From NCBI RefSeq assembly GCF_000524195.1, contig NW_020170429.1:293451-325732 (forward strand): a DNA stretch of 32,282 nucleotides, read 5' to 3'. The notes below the pieces were generated by a model. That model worked only from the letters and a program-made list of their open reading frames with translations, was not told the origin of the DNA and did not search any database. This document shows, in pieces, positions 1-11,300 of the stretch. The DNA comes from Echinococcus granulosus. Taxonomy: Eukaryota; Platyhelminthes; Cestoda; Cyclophyllidea; Taeniidae. A program made the translations under genes and the position numbers. Position 1 is the first letter of the stretch. The number at the start of each line of letters is the position of its first letter.

Positions 1-97
1 GAAGGCCAGCCCACCCAGCGGGGTACAAGAAGACAAATTCAAAAGTCCAAAAGTAAAGCCTCACCAATATCGAGGGATAAACCACCATCGTATTACA
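1..97 (+). repeat. Dispersed repeat copy A (cut by window start)
   Basis: GGCCAGCCCACCCAGCG at 4-20 and ACCACCATCGTATTAC at 81-96 match the inverted copy at 1121-1293. The 5' half lies outside the window. Confidence 0.75.
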
Positions 98-100
98 TAT

Positions 101-313
101 ATTCGACATGCGGAAGGTAACGGGACTGCTGACATAGTCCGGAGGCCAGCTCACCAGCCAAGGTACAATGGTCAAAGCAAAGAGGCCCTTTACCAAAGCT
201 AACCGTTAATGAAACAGCCAACATTTTACACGCTTCTCTACGCCTATGAAATATAATCTGCCCAAGTGATACCTTTCCTTTCATTGTTAGAGAAGTCTTG
301 GCTTGTTGCACTA
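101..313 (+). mobile_element. Dispersed TIR repeat copy B
   Basis: The core CTGACATAGTCCGGAGGCCA (about 129-148) matches the element at 27378-27647. The end at about 271-313 (..GAAGTCTTGG..TTGCACTAC) matches the terminus of the inverted copy at 1247-1293. Copies A and B are adjacent in the same orientation. Confidence 0.7.
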
Positions 314-1120
314 CTTATGTAAGTGTTAATTGATTCAAATTACACTTATTTTTGAGATTTGGAGATATATTAGGGGTGATAATGCAAACGTTTTTGAGGA
401 TCATTCCAACCTTTGGATGGTAAGTGACTTAAAATGTAGGTATCGCTGGTATCTGCAGCGCCGCCACTAATTAACGGTGTTTTGTGTTAGTTTTAATATT
501 TAAAAAAGTGTTCCATGTTAACTAAACAGTCGTGAGGATAAGTCAGTGTAGGGCTAAAACATTTAATGCTCCGTTGGAGAGAATGATGAGTCAAATACAA
601 CTTCTCAGTCAAACTTATATTTTCTGTGTTGTAAGCTGGACTAATTTATTACTATAGGTTAAAGAAACTTTTAAGCTTGTTTTGGTGTTTTAATCCAAAA
701 GCCGAGCACTTTGTCTTGAGCAGCAATGCGTGTCTCTTTAACAAGCTGTAAGCAGTTGGGAGTAGTCAATCACGGTTAGTTGCATTTTGGCTTAAAATTG
801 CAACCGTCGGCGTGTTGGTCTTGCTCAGCAGTATGGGTTGTAAATTTCATGATACTTACATGGGCATTTTTAACGAATATCCTTGAAGGCAAAACATTTT
901 CTTGAGATTGTGATCTAGCCTCTTAGGGAACTCATCTAGCGCGTTTGCGAATTCCGGTTTTTAACTGAATAACACTTGGGTTTCTACTGATTGCTTGGCA
1001 AATGGACTACACATTTTAGCCCTAACATTTTCACTTCTATGCATAGAATTGCTCCCGTTACTTGATTTATAATAACATACAATATATCCTATCCCTAAAA
1101 CCCTTTGTTAATCAGGAAAT
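314..1120. other. Upstream flanking DNA, no gene seen
   Basis: AT-rich sequence between two dispersed repeat copies. No open frame longer than about 60 codons with recognisable content and no RNA gene were found. It may belong to the 5' flank of the receptor gene, but no promoter motif can be named. Confidence 0.6.
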
Positions 1121-1293
1121 TTACTGTGATACGATGGTGGTTTCATGAACAGGTCTTTCCGTATCTCGCTGGGTGGGCTGGCCTACGGGCCATACCAGTA
1201 GCCCAAACACCTTCTCCGTGCTGAATGTATATTTTGCCCGAGTATTGTGTCTTCCTCCGTCTTCAGGAAAGTCTCGGGACGCTGCACTACTTT
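1121..1293 (-). mobile_element. Dispersed TIR repeat copy C, inverted
   Basis: The reverse complement begins GTAGTGCAGCGTCCCGAGAC, resembling both ends of the 27378-27647 element. It continues through the core CTACTGGTATGGCCCGTAGG and ends with ACCACCATCGTATCAC, as in copy A. It appears to lack the other terminus. Confidence 0.7.
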
Positions 1294-1939
1294 CCACAAA
1301 ATGGCCTAGTTTTGTTCAAGTTTAACACAATTTTTAGATGAGCAACATCTTTGTTATTAAGCCCTTTGAAGAGTCTTAAAATTTTGTGTTAGTTCAAAAC
1401 TAGGTCATGGTCCCCGCACTGTCTTAGCACCTTTGCTTTGATTTTCATTTTATTCTTTCAAGGGCATGGTTTGTTTTAGTCATCCATTTGAAGGCGCGGC
1501 GTGTGAGTGCGTTTCGTTCGCTGCTCTTTTATCGTTGCTGGTGGGCTTACGCTTAGCATAAATGCCCATAAGGCGTCGAGCTCTTGCTTTGGCAAATTCA
1601 TCTCATCAATTTCTTTAAGAAGGTATGGCGTTTATTAATGGGCCTCTTACTGCCCCATTATATATCCCTACTTTAAACTTCATGTGTTCTCACCAACTTT
1701 TGCCGCCTTTTCGCAGCGATAGCTGCTTAACTTTTGTATAAGGCATAGTCGATGTGCCGTCCTTTATATTTTTTTTCTTTTTGATGCTCTATTTGAAATG
1801 TTCATCACCTTGTTAAAAAGCATCTTGAAACGCGTACCCACCCTTCCCCTGTTTGACCTCATTAATGCAGTGTAATCATCTATGGATTTTCCCTCACTTC
1901 TAATTAAATTTTAATTCGCAAATCTTTTCTGTGTAAGTT
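1294..1939. other. Proximal 5' flank of receptor gene
   Basis: Non-coding AT-rich sequence directly upstream of the first identified receptor exon. The promoter or an untranslated exon may lie here. I see no unambiguous TATA or initiator signal. Confidence 0.45.
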
Positions 1940-1961
1940 TAGTACTTTCGCCCTTTTTCAG
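1940..1961 (+). promoter_or_regulatory. 3' splice acceptor before the first coding exon (cis or spliced-leader)
   Basis: A pyrimidine tract (TTTCGCCCTTTTTCAG) ends in AG at 1960-1961, 83 nt upstream of the receptor ATG. It could join a non-coding first exon lying further upstream. Alternatively it could accept a trans-spliced leader, a process known for many flatworm transcripts. The sequence alone does not decide between them. Confidence 0.5.
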
Positions 1962-2364
1962 AACCCCCAGATTCACTATATGGCGTATACCTCCCCGACC
2001 TTCTAACCACCCTCGAGACCAAAGACTCCAAGCTCTTTCCCGACATGTTTGCCCTCTCGCTACTCCTCCTTTTTTCTGCCGCTAAGCCGTCCATAGCAAA
2101 TCGGAAAGAATGTCTGAAACTCCTCTGCAATCCTGATGAAAGTGACTGCCATCCCTGTACAGGCATGTCCGTGGACGAACTCGGCACATGGCGACGCTAC
2201 ATTGACGCTCTGCTACAGAATTTCAATGACGAGGAGAGCAATAATGCTTACTACCGGCAGATTCGGGAGGAGCCCTTTTGCTGCACAATCTCACCTGGAG
2301 AGCGTTGCATTATCAAGCTGATTAATGAACCGAATGTGCCGCCTCACAGGCTCTACGAAATGGG
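1962..2364 (+). CDS. TGFBR1/ACVR1B-like: Receptor exon 1: signal peptide and ectodomain N-terminal part (CDS from 2045)
   Basis: The exon is bounded on the left by a strong pyrimidine tract and AG at 1960-1961, and on the right by a GT at 2365-2366. The ATG at 2045 is preferred as the start because it opens a good signal peptide ([18 protein letters not shown]). The same frame is open back to 1962, so an N-terminal extension from an upstream exon cannot be excluded. The coding part holds Cys 23, 28, 35, 38, 79, 80 and 88 of the ligand-binding domain. It ends in phase 2 (codon GG|A). Three GT dinucleotides overlap at the donor (2365-2370); only the first keeps the reading frame into exon 2. 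Confidence 0.88.
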
Positions 2365-5300
2365 GTGTGTAGGGTCTCTTATTTTCTATCCTCCACTTTT
2401 TTACGTCCTGATTATTTCTTTCGGTGTATCTATAGATGTTTGCGTCAAAAGGACTTCTGGAAGCCCTTCAGCTGTGAGTCGGCGAACATGCGCTGTTGTA
2501 ACTCATCCTTCTGTAATCTGCCTCTGAAGGAGGAATTGTCGAAGTTGATTGTCGAGGTGCCCAAAGACAACACCCTAATTGTGATTTTGTCCATCTTTCT
2601 TGTCCTTGCTGTCCTAATGCTTGTTGCCGGCTGGTGCTTCTGGCGGTGTCGAGGTAAAGCTGGTACGCGTCCTTTTTTGTTTGTCTCGCCTTTTCTTTTT
2701 AATTTATTAATTCACCCCTTTCTTCAATTGTAGACTGGAGAAAATGTAAGTTCACCTTATGGCATTGGGTTTGCATCCCTTAAATGCGTAATGAATGTCT
2801 TCTAGTTATTGTTTCTAGATAAAGCAAGTAAATGGTGCATATTTTTATTGCTTGAAAGTGATAATTGATTTAAGTAGAATCGTCTTCACACCTTTTGTTA
2901 CCCTTCATCGCGGAATCGCGAAATGTGAGAGATTCAATGTATTTACAGGGTCGTTTTTTGTTTTTAAGCCAACGAAAAAATGAGTGTTTTTGCGGTTATA
3001 ATACAGCTAATCTGTTTTATTTAATTTTTATGTCGTTAGCTTATGATTTAAGGCTAGCAGCTTTTTAAGCTCATAAATGAAGTTGTTTTTTTATGAGTAT
3101 TTAGAGTTCGTGTCTACCTCATGTTCTAGGCTCATCAGATTGTCTTCGGATTGTGTTAACATCACTACACCTATCAAATTTTTCTTTTGTTTTCATTCAT
3201 CCTCCGTCATCGAAATACTGGTATCCTATGCAAAAATCACGAAGTCGCTGAGAGTTGTTGAAACTATCATTTGATGTGCATCCTATGTATCGAGTTATTA
3301 AATCTAATTCTGTTAGATCTATTCTTCTATCTCATGTCACAAATGCGCAAATTCATTTTCCCATTCCAATCAATCACCCTGCCATAAAGGAGAGGGGGAA
3401 GTTTAAGGTGATTTACTTCACCGTATTTCAGCCTCCCAAGCACCCGTTTCCATGATTGGTGCTGGGTGTATCGGCGATGCCACAGGTCACACGTCTCCGA
3501 GCGACACGCACCCTTGGCACATGGTGGAATGCGGTGCCAGTGGCGCCTCCATGGTAAGCGCTATACCAACCGCTACCACCGCCGCTAATGCCAGCGCCGT
3601 CGCTGTCAACGGGGGCGTTCTTAACGCCACCGCTGCGAATAGTGGGGTCAGTGTCGCAACCACTCTCATCGACTCAGTCCCTCTCCATCCCTCTCGCACG
3701 CCCTTTCTGATGGCTAGTTCCTCCATTTCCTCTGTGGTTGCTGTACGACCTCCTCGGGGTCTTGGAGCGATTCCAACAGGTGTTTCGTCCTACCACAACT
3801 CCATCGGTGGTTCTACGGTCGTCCGGGGCTCGGAGGTTGTTGGCCTTGGTGGTGGCGGCGCTTCCTATACAGCTGCTAGTGGGGGTGCTTCTATGCTCCC
3901 CGCCTCGTGTTCTGCTCCGCCTGGGGCTGGTGGCACTCTGGAAATCACTCTATCGGGAAGTGGGTCGGGTGCGGGTCAGCCACTGCTAGTGGAACGCACA
4001 GTTGCGCGTCAGGTCACTTTGAGTGCACGTATTGGCGAAGGACGATATGGCGAGGTCTGGCTCGGCCGACTGCATGGTGATCAGGTGGCTGTGAAGATAT
4101 TCTCCAGTCGGAACGAGAACTCGTGGATTAGGTGGGTGGTGTTGACATTTACCTCTGTCTTTCGGCATCGACTTCTAGGGTGGTGCTAGGTCCTGGAGGG
4201 CTACATGTTCCAATCACGGATTAAAGTGTGCCCCTTCCATGTGTTGGATTACTAAGATCTCATTCCATATTCCTTCGATGAAAAATCATAGGTCTGGAAA
4301 GATTAGTATTGGAATAAGAAGCTCTTCATCACATTTGAAATCTGTTTCTGCTGTTTCAATAATGGTTGTTGATGTCTATGAATATTGAACTGTTCTGAAT
4401 TATTTCACTGGATAATCAAATATAGTGCATTATAATATTTGAACATCTTTCCTGGTCGGTTTTGCGGCTGTTACTTGAAAACTATCTGATGATTTCAGCC
4501 GTCATTAAAACGGATCGTGAATCTTAAAAGAACCTCAGCGGTAATCAAATGTCTTCTTATTTGTCTAAGTGTTTAAATCTCTGAATAGGTTGTGTAGGGA
4601 TTATAGGGATAAAAAAGGTCTATGTAGTTGCTTTGGAAACCTTAACGATGAAATGCGTAACTCTATTGGTGATGGGACTCAATGCATTTTCAGATAATTT
4701 CGATGTCGATGTTTTTTGTTACTTTGATGTCTACTGTCTTTCGTTTCACAGCGATATCAGACCCTGGGAGCAAAACTTTATGCTCCATTTGAAGACGATT
4801 CAATGTCTTCTTTTCTGAACGGTTCTTGTTGCTGGAATAGCACACTCTTCAGTTCACTCACTCAATGATGTTTTACTTCTTTGAGAGGACTACTAGCACT
4901 GGTTAAGTCGAATGAAAGAGGAAGATAGACACCCTCTTGAGGTCATTTAGGCTTTTATTCTTTCCTGTGCGAGTGTTGAACTTCGTGGATAGGCTATTCT
5001 GCAGGCGGTTTAGTTCGTAACTCGCCGCCTCTTATTGGAGCGTAGACCTTCAAATTGCAAAAGTCCAGTCTCCACATTACCGCCTAAGACATCTCTAGTG
5101 TCGATGCTGGCCCAGTCAATGGCCGTTGTTATGATGCAACAGGCCGCGTGCACACAAGCCTAAGAACTGTACTGTGCCGAACCAGGTTGTGCTGTGCTGT
5201 GCTGCGCTGCACTGCACTGCCCGCTGCCGTTTTTTGTATGTGCGTTGTCGTTGTCGTCGTCGTCGTCGCTGTTGTCGCCGTGACTCACCTCAACGTTCTC

Positions 5301-8300
5301 CCTCCAACTCGCGCGCCACTTGGGTTGACCCAGCTTTCGCCACCGACAGAGGCCTTCCCTCCTTGCCCTCGTGGGTGTGGCGAGAGGGAGAGCTAGTGAG
5401 CTAGCCAGCCGGCGAACTACACCCGATTCGGCTCTCATGAAGGATGGTGGTGGTGTTCTGCGTGTGCTTGTGTGTGGGACGGTGGGCGTCCCCCTACTGG
5501 GACAAGGCCGTGGCCACGACGACGGTGGCAGTGGCGGTGGCAGCTAAAGTGTGATGAGAGGTGCTGATGATGTGACTGCTTCTGCTGCTGCGACCCTCCC
5601 CCGCGTCTCTTCACAGGAAGCACAATAGAACAATTCGTTTTGTCTAAGACTTGGGCATCTGACGATTGGGCTTGCTGCGTTCCTGGTCTTCCCTCTGGCT
5701 CGCTGCATTAAGTGTTTAAATTCACTCAATCAAAGTCTAGAAAGCTCGGGTAATGGGTTTATTCGTTTTTGGGCCCAAATATTAAGAACCGATGATCAGC
5801 GCAAGCAGTCGATCTGGCCAGTCATTTTGCACATCCCAGCTGTACTTGGAGTTCATTTTTGTTTCCGTGATGGTTGATCGCTTTTAGTCCATCGAAAGAC
5901 TTATGGAAAGCCCCATTGTAGCAATCACCTAGTTCCTTCCAGCTAGTTGCTATTAGGTGATCGGCTCCACCCGATCAGCAATCCATTTCCTCATCTTTTG
6001 GTCTGCAGGCATCTAATACTTAAGCTTAACCTCGAGAGATTGTAATCTTCTGAGGAATTTTGCCTTTGAATTGCGTTCGCGCGGGTCGGTTTTGCTTAAT
6101 GAAAAATTTGTTGCCCAATGTTCGGATGCATTGCAAGCCAATTTATCTGCTTATTTGCAGAGCCATGCCCCCTGTAGAAAGGCCACCCGAATAAACGAAT
6201 CAAAGTGCTCTGATGTCTTTCCAAAATGGAAGACTTAAATTTGGCTTATTGACACAAGTTGGGCGTTACGCAAATGCAGTCGGTTGCGTTGAACACGTTC
6301 GCATATGCACACCCAATTAAAATAAATCAACTGCATTGTTTTGGTGTTCGGTGCCATCCTGGAGGCAAGGAGCATCCTTAACGGAATCAACGACTTTACC
6401 ACTCAATGGGTAATGTAATGAAAATGGCAGATTTTTGTTTTGTCTTGTGTTTTTACAAAATAATATGTGCTTAAGAGGAAGCTGATCCAAATTCAAAGCA
6501 ATTGAAAAGTCTCCATTAGACTTAGTGTTGTGGGTAAAAGGAAGTTAGTTTTGTATGTAACGTTACGTTACATTGTTTGCTTCTTAGGAATTAAAAAAGT
6601 CTGTCTCAAAAATTTACAGGAAGAACGGCAATAAGCGCCGTCCTGACATTAACCATTGTGCTTTTCAGTACTTGTAAGGAGTTCACATGTTTAAAGTCTT
6701 GACCTGAAGAACCCACCAGGGTTTTAAAGGGTACGCCAGTCGAACTACTCGAAACTACCGAAACACCGACATTGTATGTTAAAGTTCTGAAAATTCCGCC
6801 CTCTTTACTCCGTGAAAAGATTCACCAACTTAGTTGACGTGCTGATATTACTACAAATACTTCAAGACTGCAATTTATCAGATTGCTCACCTTCAGATGC
6901 TACTCTCAGAAAAGCGATCTGAGTCTAGATTTGCCGCTGAACGGTATGTGTACCAACCCTTACAGGGGAGCCACATGCTGCAATTAGTACTGTAATTATT
7001 CCACTGGATTACTTTCTTCGCCCTCAGAGAGAAGGAGATCTACGAGACAGCAACTCTGCGTCATAGCAACATCCTGGGATTCATCGCTGCGGACAACAAG
7101 GACAACGGAATCTCAACGGAGCTCTGGCTAATCGCTGAGTATCATCGTCTGGGTTCGCTCTACGAGTTTCTCCAGTCGCACGCCTTCACTCTTCCCGCCC
7201 TCATCAAAATGGCCTCATCCATTGCCAACGGACTGGCGCATCTCCACATGGCCATTGTTGGCACCTCGGTAGGTTGGTGGGATTTCTATCCCCTGTGGGC
7301 CTACCTGTGTGTGTTATAGTACGCGCACTCCCCGCTTCGCATTCACCTATCCACGTTTCATCGTGTGCAATCTTGTGTGGGGGTGCTTCATCCGTTAGAT
7401 TGGGGCTATCTTTCTCCCCCTCTGTTACGCCTTAATCACTGTTCTGTGCCATTCTTATCACCAAACACACTCACTTTTGTGCGATTGCATATGACTGTGG
7501 TCTCCTTTCCTTCTTGTCCAGTTTTATGCTAATTTTGGGAGGCAATTAAGGGAAGAGGCTAAAAATAGCCACATTTTGTGCTTTATTGGCATCCTTGTTC
7601 GTGTTTTGAAATGCTCAATAGACCTTGGGTGCCATTGTTGAGAGCTTGAAAGTTGAGTTTTCCCATTTTGCGGAACGTTGCTGGTTCTGATCCCTTTTGC
7701 ACCGCCTTTGGGCATCAAGGGTTCTTTGTAATAGTTTATCAAACTGATGTTGACCTTAAATTGTGCCTTTTGTTATCTCTTCAGGATCTGCTAGCCCTAA
7801 ACTGCTGCCGTTTTACCAGGTTGAGGCTCTGTTTTTTGTCCAAACGTGAATTCTACTATTTGTTGAACTTATTTTGACTGCTGTCCCATGGAAAACACGA
7901 AGTTTTTAAAAAGTTAATGTTAGTTAGATCCCTTCATTCATTATCTTTCCTCCGTTTCATTGTCACATTTCAAAACCTTAAGATTTTTATGTACGGTAAG
8001 TCGTCTTTGAACTGCCTTCTAAGCTTTGTTAATTCTGAATGTTGAGTTCTGTTGTTTCGAAGAGAAGACCGTTCCTAAAATGCTTTTTTTTCGTTATCCC
8101 GAGGCTCGGACTTGCGTCAAACTGGAATTTCGGGAATTCGGCCGTCATTAAACTTGAAATTGCTCTTATATTTGGTGCTGTCGTTTACGACCACAAGTTC
8201 AATCCCTGTAAATTTTCTCTGTTAAGTCATGTATGTATGTCCCACTGTCAATCCCTCAAAGGGCACTCATAGTCAGAAAAAAGTGGTGAAAAAGTGCCGA

Positions 8301-11300
8301 ATTCGGATGTTGATGACTTAACAAGTTGGGAACTGACTCCCTGTCAAAGCATTTCCTGAATGGAGTCGTAGAAGGTAATATTGGTTGCGAAATCTCTCGT
8401 TTGTTTCTATGGTGAATCTTCTTGATGTTTTTTTATCGTCTCCCTGTCATCGCGTAGTTTAGGTTACCTTGTTTTCTGACTACCCAGCAGCAATCATGGG
8501 AAATGAGAATCTTTGAAATTGACCTTGCTTAAATAGTACAGTTCTTTCTACTGAGTCCAAAATGATTAGCTTATTTATTGGTCTTCCATGATTTAACAAT
8601 ATTAGGACCTTGGTGTGGGTTCGTCTTGAGCTTTGTCGTGGAGCGAGTAATCACGGTTATCAAGTAAATGGCTATAGCATTTATCTCTTAGTTTATCCTC
8701 CATTCCATCATTGAATAGTGTTTGCTACTATTCGCTGACAACTAACGCCTTAAAGGACAACCATATTTGGTCATTCTGAATGCTTCCCATCGAATTTGAT
8801 GCCATTTGCTTACTGAAAGCTGCTTAATTTGACTCTGAGGCAAAATCATTTCCACTTCGCTACTAGCTGACAATTCTGCACTTTTTTCATCTTGTCAGTA
8901 AATATCGTGTTCCGTGGTAATGGATGAGTGAAAATAATTGCACATGTCCCGATCAATTCATTCGTCTCTTCCACTCCTTTTTTACTGCCTGTGGCGCCGC
9001 TCTACAAAGCGCAGTTTCAATTTCGCTTTCCCCCTCGCCCTCTCTCTACTAATTGCTCCATCAATGGTGCACAGCTCAGCTCATTTTTAACATAGCTGAC
9101 AAATGGAATGGATAATAGATCAATCCGGCCCTACCCGCGAACTCAGTCCATTCTGTAGCGAGCTTAATGCCTCGTATGTGTTTACGGCCAAGAGCCTGTG
9201 CGTTTTATGGGAGACTGCTAGCGCCTACAAGCGCATACACACGCATAAACAGGTCGCTCTTGTTGACATGTTTGTATGCGTGTGTGTAATTTCTCAGAGC
9301 TTCACCTCGTCACCATCGGCCTCTCTTGTCCGGTGTAGGATCGCACTGTGCTATAATGGTAATGGTGCACCCCCCGTGTGCGTGCGCGCTTGAGACAATT
9401 AGCGGTGCATTCGCGACCGTTCTTCATTCCTCCACGTTCGCCCCCTCTTTATGGCCCCACGCTGGCATCACTCACATCTGTCATCACTAGCCCACCCCCT
9501 TCCCCTTGCCAAATGACCGGAACTCCACTTATCGCACCATCTCTTGATTGATGTTGCCCCGCGAATTGGTTGAGCTACATCTGAGTCCCACCTCTTCGTC
9601 TCTCTGGGGCCAGATTCTAAAAATAAACACCTTTTTCTCACACGACAATCGGTAGACCTCCTATCACATTCAAAAGGGCAATGATTTCGGAACTATTCGT
9701 CTTCTTTCCGTTTCCGCATTTATCTAAAATCAAAATAGATCTTGAGCCTCCTATTTGTGTGTGTGCCTGTCATTTTATGTGTGCGAACAAGCTTACAGCT
9801 ATTGATAGCCGCCCTTCCTCCGCTTTTCGTTGCCTAGGCAACTAACTTAGATTTCTTCTGTACTTTTGCGCTGATTTTTTCGACAACCTACTCTGTACTG
9901 ATTGGACATGTTGCAGCGCTGTTTTTGGGAGCTTTCTGTTGTTCAGTGGACTAGTCTGAATGGGGAAGGTGCCGTTAGCTCTTTGCGTTAAGCGTTTTAC
10001 TGAGTCCTTAAATTTATTGAGATCGAGGCGACGAATTTTTCTACTTGAGAATAGTTGAAAATCTTAATAATTTCGTTAATGTATTCTTCTTCTCTCTGTA
10101 ATCATCAAGAGATCTGTTCATTTTCCCCAACTCATGAAACGTTGTCGGTTTATTTCTTGGATGTCAAAAAGAAGGAACTATTAATTATCCTTCTCTAGTG
10201 ACTTCGAACGTTCAGTTAGTGATTGAACGTTAGTCATAGCCCAGCCTTTTAAGCATCCATTTCATGTCTAAAATAGTTTGCTAGATCTCCACACTCATCG
10301 ATAAGTCTGAAAATCGGCGAATACTTCTACTCCAGTGAATGGTGAAATCTTATTTGCCAAATGTCTTGTCATTTGCATCAGTCAATGCTTCTGCGGTGCT
10401 CCTACACTCTTCCTTTTCTCTTTGAGCATCTAGATGATTGCTAAACTTGTCTTCAAATGTGTGAGGGCGAGTTTGGAATCATTTTTTAGAAGTTGGTAAT
10501 TACTTGAATGATCGGTTTGTGATATAACTTTATTCGTGAAGTGAATTGATTCCTCTGTCATCTGTTCCTTCTCTTCCGTCTCTTCTCATGTTAAACGAGG
10601 AAGAGACTGTCGGTGTTCTTCATCTATAAACTTACCATTTGCTGAGTCATTGAGTGCATTGTATCCCTGTTTCGAGAGTGTTGCTATTAGCCCTTCCTCC
10701 TTTTTCACCAAATTATATATGTACATTCAACCTCTTGAACAGTTGGCCGGCGCTTCAAATTTGTCTACAGATATGGAGGTTATTGGGCAACTTTTACCAA
10801 AATGGCTCGTCTAGAGCATTTCTACGCTCCTCCTTTTCTCTGAAAGTGGGCACTTGTACGTAATCCGTTAAATGCTTAGTTGTTAAAATTAGCCTCATTT
10901 ATGCTCTTAATTACCAAACAGTAACTGCTAACTTTGCCTCTCTCCAACGATTCTCAAAGCACGATTTACGTAGGCTATGGGTATGAGTTAGTGTGTACTC
11001 CCACTCCTACTGAAAATAGCAGTTGCGTAAGCGTGTTGTTAGTTTTTCGGACTCAGAAAGATCTACGGCACTGATTCGCATCCCCGCTTCTACAACGCAA
11101 GCGATAATCGACCTTGGATCCTTGTGTGTGCTACTTTTTCCCCCTATGACTGCGAAACGGCTGTGATTTATTACTCAATTTGCGCAGTTATATCTCCCCT
11201 TGCGATGTACCTACCTTCTCGTATTTGTGTGAAGAAATTACTGTCTGACATGTGTGCATTTTTCTTTTCGAAGGGCAAACCACCAATAGCTCATCGTGAC

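Noticed and set aside
5160..5438. Open frames on both strands in the intron 4 GC-rich cluster
   Set aside because: Poly-Asp/poly-Arg/poly-Val content is a direct product of triplet repeats inside an intron.
11124..11273. In-frame extension upstream of exon 6
   Set aside because: Open, but kinase similarity begins exactly at the acceptor ([10 protein letters not shown]) and joins perfectly in phase with exon 5.
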